Source: Ruminococcus sp. UBA3855 (GTDB lineage: Bacteria > Bacillota > Clostridia > Oscillospirales > Ruminococcaceae). Taken from it: a stretch of DNA of 8,059 nt. The first letter of the stretch is position 1; every line of letters starts with the position of its first letter. The position numbers and the translations under genes are program-made. The notes under the pieces were generated by a model. The model ran no database searches. It saw nothing but the letters and a program-made list of their open reading frames with translations, and had not been told where the DNA came from. The stretch is taken from assembly GCA_002392545.1 (NCBI GenBank), contig DGHF01000194.1, forward strand, positions 1 to 8,059, in the 5' to 3' direction. Shown here piece after piece: positions 1 through 5,689 of the stretch.

Positions 1-234
1 AGAGGGATTTTCATTCATGGCACTTTGGAGGAAATAGCTTTCAATCATGGTCTCACCCAATGGGGGCAACATATCTTCTTCTACAATGTCCTTGCCGAGA
101 AAATACACAATTCCCTCACTGCTCACATCATACCAGTCATTTGGCTGTACCATTGCATTCGCACCCAACGGCGCAACTGGCAGACAAGCTACGCTCAACA
201 ATACTGCAATAATCGCATTCAATCTTTTTTTCAT
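1..234 (-). CDS. N-terminal part of an exported protein of unknown function (runs off the left edge)
   Basis: Seen: the minus strand is open from ATG at 234-232 to the window edge, 78 codons without a stop. A strong AAGGAGG ribosome binding site lies 7 bases upstream of the ATG. The product begins MKKRLNAIIAVLLSVACLPV, a classic signal peptide with a basic n-region and hydrophobic core, and a probable signal peptidase I site after the ANA near residue 27. The visible mature part (starting near MVQPNDWYDV) is acidic and has no recognisable domain, so no function is assigned. The C-terminal part lies outside the window. The upstream region on the same strand carries a small-RNA-like unit, which could alternatively be a long attenuated leader of this gene. 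I am confident that this is a real secreted-protein gene; its role is unknown. Confidence 0.82.
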   Translation of the reverse strand, partial: MKKRLNAIIAVLLSVACLPVAPLGANAMVQPNDWYDVSSEGIVYFLGKDIVEEDMLPPLGETMIESYFLQSAMNENPS

Positions 235-439
235 AGTAAAACCTCCTTCAAATTATCAGATTTAATTTTGATTCATGATTGATTTACTTCATGGGAACCA
301 CCTTTCTTTCGTGGGGTAGGCGGTCAAATTTGTTCCTTTGCTATGTATGACGGATGAGAAGTCAAAAATTGCGGATATTTTGCAAACATTTACAAAAAAT
401 TCATAAATTTCATGAAAAATTCATATTTTATTGAAAACG
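235..439. other. AT-rich intergenic region upstream of the exported-protein gene
   Basis: No protein gene is supported here. On the minus strand this is the region leading into the exported-protein gene. It holds that gene's ribosome binding site and the TTCATR repeats listed separately. I found no confident sigma-A promoter for the gene: candidate boxes near 340-375 have wrong spacing. I recognise no known riboswitch. The short open frames on the plus strand at 25-282 lie opposite the exported-protein gene and are shadows. Confidence 0.5.
395..425. repeat. Three phased TTCATR repeats in AT-rich DNA
   Basis: Seen: TTCATA at 400-405, TTCATG at 409-414 and TTCATA at 420-425, each preceded by an A-tract. 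The outer copies share an exact 11-mer, AAAAATTCATA (395-405 and 415-425), repeating at 20 bp, about two helical turns. Helically phased direct repeats with A-tracts fit a tandem binding site for an OmpR/PhoB-type response regulator, or simply intrinsically curved DNA. Which of these it is remains inference. They lie between the small RNA terminator and the exported-protein gene. Confidence 0.35.
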
Positions 440-467
440 AAAAAACCGCCCTCCGAAAAAGGCGGTC
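440..467 (-). terminator. Intrinsic terminator on the minus strand
   Basis: On the minus strand a stem ACCGCC/GGCGGT (466-461 with 450-445) closes a 10-base loop and runs directly into six T residues (445-440). On the plus strand the tail is only CTTTCC, so the minus orientation is clearly preferred. No protein-coding gene ends here, since the flanking genes diverge. It therefore most likely ends the small RNA that starts near 560. Confidence 0.7.
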
Positions 468-560
468 TTTCCGTGTGTGTATAGGGGTTTAGGAACTGTC
501 GATAGATAAACAAAAAGACACTGAGGGCATTTAATAGCCGTCAGCGTCTTTGCTGTGTTC
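440..560 (-). ncRNA. Candidate 121-nt small RNA divergent from luxS
   Basis: Seen: a near-consensus minus-strand promoter (TTGACA, 17 bp, TATCAT) predicts a start at G560, and an intrinsic terminator ends at about 440. The first half folds into a strong hairpin. AAAGACGCTGA (551-541) pairs with TCAGTGTCTTT (524-514) with one G-U pair, and GGC/GCC inside closes an A/U-rich loop. A mostly unpaired, C-rich linker (about 511-470, including TTCCTAAACCCC) leads to the terminator hairpin. There is no credible coding capacity: the only short frame, 13 codons, lacks a ribosome binding site. It does not resemble 6S RNA, SRP RNA, tmRNA, a T-box or a riboswitch that I know. The alternative is the attenuated leader of the exported-protein gene that starts at 234. 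Promoter and terminator are both seen; the RNA itself and any target are inference. Confidence 0.6.
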
Positions 561-566
561 ATATAT

Positions 567-595
567 ATGATAGCACATTTTCACGGATTTGTCAA
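567..595 (-). promoter_or_regulatory. Sigma-A promoter of the small RNA
   Basis: On the minus strand a perfect -35 TTGACA (595-590) is separated by exactly 17 bp from a -10 TATCAT (572-567). The predicted start is G560, seven bases downstream. It faces away from luxS. Confidence 0.75.
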
Positions 596-631
596 GGGGC
601 TGAAAGAAAAATCTTTTCCCTGCCCTTGACA
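590..631. promoter_or_regulatory. Dyad-symmetric control region between back-to-back promoters
   Basis: The two -35 boxes, TGTCAA (590-595, minus promoter) and TTGACA (626-631, luxS promoter), are exact mirror images centred at about 610.5. The 30 bp between them is also largely palindromic: GGGGC (596-600) against GCCC (622-625), and GAAAGA (602-607) against TCTTTTC (612-618, one extra T) around an AAAA centre. This could be the operator of a dimeric regulator acting on both promoters, or an incidental symmetry. No known operator consensus is recognised. Confidence 0.4.
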
Positions 632-654
632 TTTCGGTAAAAAAGTAGTACAAT
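626..654 (+). promoter_or_regulatory. Sigma-A promoter of luxS
   Basis: TTGACA (626-631), a 17-bp spacer, and TACAAT (649-654), with a start predicted at about 661. The leader is about 45 nt and contains no SAM riboswitch or other recognisable structure. The luxS ribosome binding site AAAGGAG is at 691-697. Confidence 0.8.
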
Positions 655-705
655 ATAACAGTAAACCTATCTGTTTTGTGTAACAATCAAAAAGGAGAAT
701 GAACC

Positions 706-1173
706 ATGGAGAAAATTCAAAGTTTTACTATCAATCATGATGTTTTGGGAAAAGGAATGTATACTTCCCGAATTGACGGCGACGTTGTGACCTATGACAT
801 CCGCATGAAAAAGCCCAACAATCCCGAAAATGATTATCTGACACCTGCATCAGCGCATACATTCGAACATCTCTTTGCAACGTATGCAAGAAATTCTGAG
901 CGCAGTAATGAAGTGGTTTATGTAGGGCCTATGGGATGCCTGACGGGATTTTATTTCCTCGTGCGTGATACTTTAGCCCCTGCAGACGTGATTCAGCTTG
1001 TGAAAGAATGCTTTGCCTACATTCGTGACTTTGACGGCGAAATTCCGGGTAATAAAAGAATTGAATGCGGTAACTACAAAATGCATGACTTAAAGGGTGC
1101 AAATGCAATCGCTGATGATATGTGCAAGGTTCTGGAAAATTGGACGGTAGAACAGCTGGTATATCCAGAATAA
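706..1173 (+). CDS. luxS: S-ribosylhomocysteine lyase LuxS
   Basis: LuxS cleaves S-ribosylhomocysteine to homocysteine and 4,5-dihydroxy-2,3-pentanedione, the precursor of autoinducer-2, in the cytosolic activated methyl cycle. The 155-aa product has the family's usual length and its active-site signature. HTFEH (51-55) supplies zinc ligands His51 and His55 and the catalytic Glu54. PMGCLTGF (75-82) carries catalytic Cys78. ECGNYKMHDLKGA (120-132) supplies the third zinc ligand, Cys121. The start ATG has AAAGGAG 8 bases upstream. It has its own promoter and is followed, with a one-base overlap, by a lipoprotein gene rather than another methyl-cycle enzyme. No mtnN/pfs, metE or cysK homologue is in the window. 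Residues and length leave little doubt. Whether AI-2 serves signalling or only detoxification here cannot be told from sequence. Confidence 0.97.
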   Translation: MEKIQSFTINHDVLGKGMYTSRIDGDVVTYDIRMKKPNNPENDYLTPASAHTFEHLFATYARNSERSNEVVYVGPMGCLTGFYFLVRDTLAPADVIQLVKECFAYIRDFDGEIPGNKRIECGNYKMHDLKGANAIADDMCKVLENWTVEQLVYPE

Positions 1174-1838
1174 TGCAACGGAAAATTGGGTCTGTGATTT
1201 TTGCAGTGATGCTGTGCAGTTCGCTGGTAAACTGTGGAACGGATACCTCTTCACAATCGCCAGTTCAGAACGATACCGAACCACCACAAACACAAGAAGA
1301 AACAACAGCAACTGAACCCATCGGGTATGTAACAATCACTCCGCCCGAAGGCGGTTGGACAACGGAAGAAATCATGAACGTGACGTATTTCTGTGATTGT
1401 CGTCTGAATTATCCCCTTTCTATGGAATATCTTGGGGGAAATTTCTCATTATCCAATTACAGTAAATTTTTCGTCAAAAATCAGCTTGTTCCTGCCACGC
1501 TGAACTACAAAGGGGAATATCTCGCCAATGCAACGGTCGTCAAACCTCATGACGAAACTATGATTTATAATATTGTCCTGTTTCCTGAAACGTGCCAGAA
1601 TATCAGGGACGTTGAACCTTTTGTCATCAATGGCATCAAGATGTATGACAGTTTCGAGGATGTTATTTCTGCATTGGGAGAGGATAACTGCTACAAAAGT
1701 GAAAGTTCCCTTATGTACAGAGACAGAGAAACCAACGAAGATTTATACAGCCTTTTCTTTGAGAATGGGCAATTGGTGCATATTAACATCAATTTCCGCT
1801 TTGAAATTGATTTACCATTGTATCAAAGAAACAGATAA
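1173..1838 (+). CDS. Lipoprotein of unknown function, coupled to luxS
   Basis: Seen: the ATG overlaps the luxS stop (TAATG, 1171-1175). An earlier in-frame ATG at 1122 lies inside luxS and is rejected, because starting at 1173 puts a lipoprotein signal at the N-terminus. That signal is basic MQRK, a hydrophobic core, and the lipobox LVNC with Cys21. A Thr/Gln/Glu/Pro-rich linker (about 22-48) follows, then a globular domain to residue 221. The C-terminal stretch (about 150-210) has the pattern 'VINGIKMYDSFEDVISALG', like the small helix-strand modules of many clostridial surface lipoproteins. No enzyme motif is visible. There is no ribosome binding site of its own before the ATG, so translation by reinitiation after luxS is likely. 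The mature protein should be anchored on the outer face of the membrane. Function is unknown; a link to AI-2 is only suggested by the coupling. Confidence 0.85.
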   Translation: MQRKIGSVIFAVMLCSSLVNCGTDTSSQSPVQNDTEPPQTQEETTATEPIGYVTITPPEGGWTTEEIMNVTYFCDCRLNYPLSMEYLGGNFSLSNYSKFFVKNQLVPATLNYKGEYLANATVVKPHDETMIYNIVLFPETCQNIRDVEPFVINGIKMYDSFEDVISALGEDNCYKSESSLMYRDRETNEDLYSLFFENGQLVHININFRFEIDLPLYQRNR

Positions 1839-1842
1839 CAAC

Positions 1843-1873
1843 AAATCACCGGCTTCATTTTGCCGGTGATTTT
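1843..1873. terminator. Bidirectional terminator between the luxS operon and the convergent membrane-protein gene
   Basis: An 11-bp perfect stem, AAATCACCGGC (1843-1853) with GCCGGTGATTT (1862-1872), has an 8-base loop. It lies 4 bases after the lipoprotein stop codon. The plus-strand tail is TTTTC; on the minus strand the A side gives a TTTGTTGTT tail after the gene ending at 1881. It serves both convergent genes. Confidence 0.85.
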
Positions 1874-1880
1874 CATGCAG

Positions 1881-2420
1881 TCAGTGTTTGCCCGAAATTC
1901 TGGGGCGCAGTCGCATTCTGTAAAGTTCGCATAAGCCGTCCAGAGAGCTGTCGTACATCAGGAAAAACGGATTCAATACAATCAGCGTTATCATTCCGCC
2001 GTATTTTCCCCATTCCTGAAAAGTTTCAATTAAATCTTCCATCCCGAACAAGCGGACATTCAGGTGAAAGTAACAGAGAATACTTCCGTTGAAAAACAGC
2101 AACTTCACCAGCACACGGAGGATTTTCGGCTGAATGCGGTTGATATATTTTTGTAAAATCGGATAACACCCGAAAAACATTATGAATATCAAAGCTGCTT
2201 CTTTGTCATACGTCACGAATAATGAAAGCAGCCCCACGGCGATATATGTCACCCATGCCCATTGTGTCCCGACTTCTTCCACGATTATCAATAACAATAC
2301 CCCCGAAATCATCGGCAATACCAGATACAACAACGGAAATATCCCTGTCAGAAACATTCCCACCAGACAAAATGCCGACACGATTCCGCCCAATGCAACA
2401 CGGTAACTAATTCGCTCCAT
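1881..2420 (-). CDS. Small polytopic membrane protein, unknown function
   Basis: The 179-aa product is strongly hydrophobic, with about six predicted membrane segments (roughly residues 8-25, 29-47, 54-70, 73-91, 101-120 and 138-156). Its tail is basic (RMRLRPRISGKH) and probably cytoplasmic. The overall layout, a small six-helix protein with short loops, resembles substrate-binding S components of ECF vitamin transporters, but I see no diagnostic residues and no T or A component nearby. That remains a suggestion only. Its -10/-35 promoter lies 37-65 bases upstream of the start, and AGGAGA (2436-2431) is the ribosome binding site. It is monocistronic, convergent with the lipoprotein gene and divergent from the EamA transporter gene. 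It is a conserved-looking gene without an assignable substrate. Confidence 0.8.
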   Translation of the reverse strand: MERISYRVALGGIVSAFCLVGMFLTGIFPLLYLVLPMISGVLLLIIVEEVGTQWAWVTYIAVGLLSLFVTYDKEAALIFIMFFGCYPILQKYINRIQPKILRVLVKLLFFNGSILCYFHLNVRLFGMEDLIETFQEWGKYGGMITLIVLNPFFLMYDSSLDGLCELYRMRLRPRISGKH

Positions 2421-2456
2421 GCAGTTTTTCTCTCCTTTTTTTAGTGGCTTATTTCT

Positions 2457-2485
2457 ATTTTAGCAGGTTATTTTGAGTTTGTCAA
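2457..2485 (-). promoter_or_regulatory. Sigma-A promoter of the small membrane-protein gene
   Basis: On the minus strand TTGACA (2485-2480) is separated by 17 bp from TAAAAT (2462-2457). The -35 box overlaps the ribosome binding site (AAGGAGG, 2484-2490) of the oppositely oriented transporter gene. Confidence 0.75.
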
Positions 2486-2497
2486 GGAGGTTTTGAA

Positions 2498-3373
2498 ATG
2501 AAATCGAAATACAAAGGAATTATTTTAATTATCTGTTCAGCGTTTTGTTTTGCGCTGATGAATGCATTTGTCAGGCTTTCGGGAGATTTGCCGAGCATCC
2601 AGAAAAGTTTCTTCCGGAATTTTGTCGCCTTGATTATCGCCGTGGGGTTATTCATCAAAGAAAAGGGTTCGGCGAAATTGCCAAAAGGAGCAGGGAAATT
2701 TTTGTTACTGCGTTCGATATTGGGGACGGGAGGAATTTTGTGTAATTTTTATGCGATTGACCACCTTGTCTTGTCGGATGCATCCATGCTGAATAAAATG
2801 TCGCCATTTTTTACCATCCTGTTTTCATGGTTACTGCTGAAAGAAAAATTATTGCCAGTGGAAGCAATTGCCGTATTGACGGCGTTTCTGGGGTCGATGC
2901 TGGTGGTGAAACCGTCATTTGATTTTTCAGAATTTCATGCATCATTTGCCGGATTATGCGGAGGAATCTGTGCCGGAGCAGCGTATGCAATGGTGAGAAT
3001 TTTAGGAACAAAAGGTGTCAACAAGACATTTATTGTATTATTTTTCTCAGGGTTTTCGTGTCTGGTGACGTTGCCGTTTCTGATACTGGACTATCACCCC
3101 ATGACGTGGATTCAGATTTTGACCTTGATAGGCGCAGGAGCTGCCGCCGCCGGAGGACAGTTTTCCATCACATCCGCTTATTGCTACGCACCAGCAAGGG
3201 AAATTTCTGTTTATGATTATTCACAGATTATTTTTGCGACAGCATTGGGATTTTTATTTTTCAGGGAAATTCCGGACAAATGGAGCATTATGGGCTATAT
3301 CATTATTATTTTCGCAGCGGTGGGAATGTTCTGGTATCATAATTTTTATACCCCGAAGCATCCAAAAATATGA
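2498..3373 (+). CDS. EamA/DMT-superfamily permease
   Basis: The 291-aa product has the length and two-repeat architecture of drug/metabolite transporters: about ten membrane helices forming EamA repeats at roughly 7-138 and 150-280. Recognisable signatures are SFFRNFVALIIA (37-48), LSDASMLNKMSPFFTILFSW (92-111) followed by LLLKEKL, and the second-repeat counterpart ISVYDYSQIIFATALGFLFF (236-255) followed by REIP. Members export or import small metabolites such as amino acids, nucleosides or S-adenosylmethionine. The substrate cannot be deduced here. An AAGGAGG site 7 bases before the ATG fixes the start. I found no convincing plus-strand promoter in the 77-bp gap, so it may start within the divergent gene or use a weak promoter. 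No hairpin terminator is visible after the stop, only AT-rich DNA. Confidence 0.92.
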   Translation: MKSKYKGIILIICSAFCFALMNAFVRLSGDLPSIQKSFFRNFVALIIAVGLFIKEKGSAKLPKGAGKFLLLRSILGTGGILCNFYAIDHLVLSDASMLNKMSPFFTILFSWLLLKEKLLPVEAIAVLTAFLGSMLVVKPSFDFSEFHASFAGLCGGICAGAAYAMVRILGTKGVNKTFIVLFFSGFSCLVTLPFLILDYHPMTWIQILTLIGAGAAAAGGQFSITSAYCYAPAREISVYDYSQIIFATALGFLFFREIPDKWSIMGYIIIIFAAVGMFWYHNFYTPKHPKI

Positions 3374-3464
3374 ACATTTTCTTGCAAATTTTTTAAAATA
3401 TTTTAGAAAGAGAGATAAATTTAAGATATTTTTCACCATTTCACGGAAAGAATCGCTTTTTGAC

Positions 3465-3493
3465 TTGACAATTTGCCGAAAATAGGTTATACT
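3465..3493 (+). promoter_or_regulatory. Sigma-A promoter of the beta-galactosidase gene
   Basis: TTGACA (3465-3470), a 17-bp spacer and TATACT (3488-3493), with a start predicted at about 3500. This leaves a leader of about 73 nt. The strength of the match suggests that regulation acts by repression or in the leader rather than by a weak promoter. Confidence 0.8.
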
Positions 3494-3513
3494 TATGTTA
3501 TGAATATCATGTC

Positions 3514-3545
3514 AATACTCTACCCTTAATCAGGGAGTTATTTTT
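3514..3545 (+). promoter_or_regulatory. Imperfect palindrome in the beta-galactosidase leader
   Basis: CCCT-TAATC-AGGG (3523-3535) is flanked by further imperfect symmetry, AATACT (3514-3519) against AGTTATT (3536-3542), and ends in TTTTT (3541-3545). It sits about 15-45 bases after the predicted start. It may be a repressor operator downstream of the promoter, or a weak intrinsic attenuator. Its stem core is only 4 bp, so attenuation alone would be inefficient. No catabolite-control cre site is recognisable. Confidence 0.35.
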
Positions 3546-3572
3546 GAATTTACATCAAAGGAGGAAAGCTTC

Positions 3573-5642
3573 ATGAAGCATACACCATTGACTCCGAAAT
3601 TTCCGCAGATGCTCCACGGCGGTGACTATAACCCCGAACAGTGGAAAGACTATCCGGAAATTCTTGAGCGGGACATTGAGCTGATGAAAGAAGCTCATAT
3701 TAACTGTGTTAGTCTTGGTATTTTTTCGTGGGCAGACATTGAGCCGGAGGAAGACCTTTTCAATCTGGAATGGCTTGATAATACGATTGAAAGACTTTGG
3801 AAAGCCGGAATCCATGTCATACTGGCGACACCTTCGGGCGCACGTCCGCACTGGCTGGCTGACAAATATCAGGAAGTTCTTCGGGTTGCAGAAGACGGCA
3901 CACGGAACTTTTTCGGCGGTCGTGAAAATCACTGCTATACTTCGCCGGTTTACCGTGAAAGAGTCAAAATCATTGATGAACTCTTAGCGGAACATTACGC
4001 AAATCATCCAGCTGTCATTGCTTGGCATATCTCCAATGAATTCAACGGAGAATGTCACTGTGAACTCTGTAAAAAGGCATTCCGTGAATTTTTGCAAGAT
4101 AAATACGGTTCTCTGGAACAGCTCAATCATGACTGGTGGGCGCATTTCTGGTCACATACCTATACCAACTGGGAACAGGTTCAACCGCCGTCATCTAAAG
4201 GGGAAGACTCCATTCAGGGGCTTGTGCTGGACTGGAAACGTTTTGTAACAAAGCAAACCATCGATTTCATGAAATCCGAAATCGAAACCGTCAAGAGTGC
4301 CAATTCTGAAATTCCTGTTACCACCAATTTCATGGGGATGTATTTTGACGGATTGGATTATTTTCAGATGGCGAAAGAATTGGATATCATTGCATGGGAT
4401 TCCTACCCGATGTGGCACGCACCTTGGGGAAATATTGCCGTTGCACAGTGTGAGAGCCTTTCTCATGATATGATGCGTTCTTTGAAGAAAAGCCCGTTCC
4501 TGCTGATGGAATGCACCCCATCTACCACAAACTGGCATTCTGTCTCCAAACAGAAACGTCCCGGAATGCATGTGCTTTCCATTGTGAACGCAGTCGCACA
4601 TGGTGCAGATTCCAGTATGTATTTCCAGATTCGCCAGAGCCGTGGCAGTGCTGAAAAGTTCCATTCCGCTGTGATTTCCCACGCTGGTACAAATAATACC
4701 AGAACTTTCAAGGAAGTAACAGAAGTCGGCGAACTGCTCCAGAAACTGACACATTTCGTATATGGTACGGATTCCCCTGCGGAAGTTGCCATTGTCTTTG
4801 ATGTGCAGAATAAATGGGCGATTGATGCTTCAAAAGGACCTCGGAATGATGGAATTGACTATTTCGGCGAAATTCAGAGAGTTTACCACTATTTCTGGAA
4901 AAACGGCATTACAACAGATATTGTTGACGAAACAGCTGATTTTTCCGGCTATAAACTCGTGATTGCCCCGATGCTGTATATGTTCCGTGACGACATTCAG
5001 AAAAAATTCCGTGAGTTCGTCAGTGCCGGCGGTACGCTGGTAACGACTGTTTTCAGCGGTGTTGTCAATCAAAATGACCTTTGTTTCCTCGGTGAAGATA
5101 CCGAAGAAAAGCTTTCTGATGTAATGGGTATGTGGGTAGAAGAAATTGACGGACTCTATGACGGAGACAAGAACCGGACAAGCTGGTACATTGACAGAAC
5201 AAGATTATTTTATGATATGACACAGCTTTGTGAAGTTATCCGCCCGACAACCTGCGACGTGGTAGCAACGTTTGAAAAAGATTATTACAAGGGCTGTCCG
5301 GCTATCACAAAGAATGCCTTCGGGGAAGGTTTCGCTTGGCACGTGGCAGGCTGTGCGCCGGAAGCATTATTTGATGAATTATTCCGCCAGCTGGATGAAA
5401 AATTACAGCTTGAACGTGCAATGGATGCCGAAATTCCGAACGGTGTCAGCGTGACATGGAGACAGAGCGACGACGGCAGAAAGATTGTATTTGTACAGAA
5501 TTTCTCCGACTGTGATGCATTGATTCCCCTCAAAGCTTCTTATACCGACATGGTAACGGGGAATAAATTCGGCGAGGCTCTCCCTGTTGAAAAACAGAAA
5601 TTCCGCATTCTGCTTGAAAATCCTCCCAAAAATGACGAATAA
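3573..5642 (+). CDS. Glycoside hydrolase family 42 beta-galactosidase
   Basis: It hydrolyses terminal beta-D-galactose from short galactosides such as lactose or galacto-oligosaccharides by a retaining mechanism. With no signal peptide it should be cytoplasmic, acting on imported sugars. The 689-aa length is typical of GH42. The TIM barrel (about 10-385) starts with MLHGGDYNPEQW (13-24). It contains the acid/base Glu156 in WHISNEFN (151-158) and the nucleophile Glu313 in LLMECTPSTTNW (310-321). Cys121, Cys161, Cys163 and Cys166 match the structural zinc cluster. A glutamine-amidotransferase-like trimerisation domain (about 395-600) and a small beta C-domain (about 610-680) follow. AAAGGAGG 8 bases upstream supports the ATG. 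It is monocistronic, with its own promoter and terminator and no adjacent sugar transporter, regulator or galactokinase gene. The natural substrate is therefore not indicated by context. Family assignment is very secure. Confidence 0.97.
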   Translation: MKHTPLTPKFPQMLHGGDYNPEQWKDYPEILERDIELMKEAHINCVSLGIFSWADIEPEEDLFNLEWLDNTIERLWKAGIHVILATPSGARPHWLADKYQEVLRVAEDGTRNFFGGRENHCYTSPVYRERVKIIDELLAEHYANHPAVIAWHISNEFNGECHCELCKKAFREFLQDKYGSLEQLNHDWWAHFWSHTYTNWEQVQPPSSKGEDSIQGLVLDWKRFVTKQTIDFMKSEIETVKSANSEIPVTTNFMGMYFDGLDYFQMAKELDIIAWDSYPMWHAPWGNIAVAQCESLSHDMMRSLKKSPFLLMECTPSTTNWHSVSKQKRPGMHVLSIVNAVAHGADSSMYFQIRQSRGSAEKFHSAVISHAGTNNTRTFKEVTEVGELLQKLTHFVYGTDSPAEVAIVFDVQNKWAIDASKGPRNDGIDYFGEIQRVYHYFWKNGITTDIVDETADFSGYKLVIAPMLYMFRDDIQKKFREFVSAGGTLVTTVFSGVVNQNDLCFLGEDTEEKLSDVMGMWVEEIDGLYDGDKNRTSWYIDRTRLFYDMTQLCEVIRPTTCDVVATFEKDYYKGCPAITKNAFGEGFAWHVAGCAPEALFDELFRQLDEKLQLERAMDAEIPNGVSVTWRQSDDGRKIVFVQNFSDCDALIPLKASYTDMVTGNKFGEALPVEKQKFRILLENPPKNDE

Positions 5643-5649
5643 AATCAAA

Positions 5650-5689
5650 CAGCAGGACATTCCATTTTGGTTTGTCCTGCTGATTTTTT
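5650..5689. terminator. Bidirectional terminator between beta-galactosidase and HD-GYP genes
   Basis: A perfect 10-bp stem, CAGCAGGACA (5650-5659) with TGTCCTGCTG (5673-5682), is followed by ATTTTTTATT on the plus strand. On the minus strand the tail is TTTGATTTTATT. The plus-strand U-run overlaps the TAA stop (5690-5688) of the convergent gene, so the two genes share this one hairpin with almost no spacer. Confidence 0.9.

Noticed and set aside
25..282. Plus-strand open frames at the left edge
   Set aside because: They lie opposite the minus-strand exported-protein gene, which has a strong ribosome binding site and a clear signal peptide; the plus frames have neither.
319..467. GGCGGTC repeated at 319-325 and 461-467, considered as terminator/antiterminator partners
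   Set aside because: A single 7-mer match with no competing stem stronger than the terminator hairpin; most likely chance.
482..524. 13-codon frame within the small RNA (MPSVSFCLSIDSS), considered as a signalling peptide
   Set aside because: No ribosome binding site precedes the ATG, and the ATG lies inside the strong 5' hairpin. It also lacks a leader or processing partner.
514..551. Hairpin considered as a second terminator of its own on the minus strand
   Set aside because: Only two unpaired U residues follow the stem, and a better U-tailed hairpin lies 50 bases further on; it is better read as the 5' domain of the RNA.
661..705. Search for a SAM or SAH riboswitch in the luxS leader
   Set aside because: The leader is only about 45 nt and lacks any of the conserved riboswitch helices.
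1122..1172. Earlier in-frame ATG for the lipoprotein gene
   Set aside because: It lies wholly inside luxS and would bury the signal peptide and lipobox behind 17 residues; the start at 1173 gives a textbook lipoprotein N-terminus.
3380..3404. AAAATATTTT palindrome after the transporter gene, considered as a terminator
   Set aside because: The stem is all A-T and very short, with no GC core; it would not terminate efficiently.
4191..4754. 187-codon minus-strand frame inside the beta-galactosidase gene
   Set aside because: It lies entirely antisense to a secure GH42 gene and has no ribosome binding site or recognisable domain.
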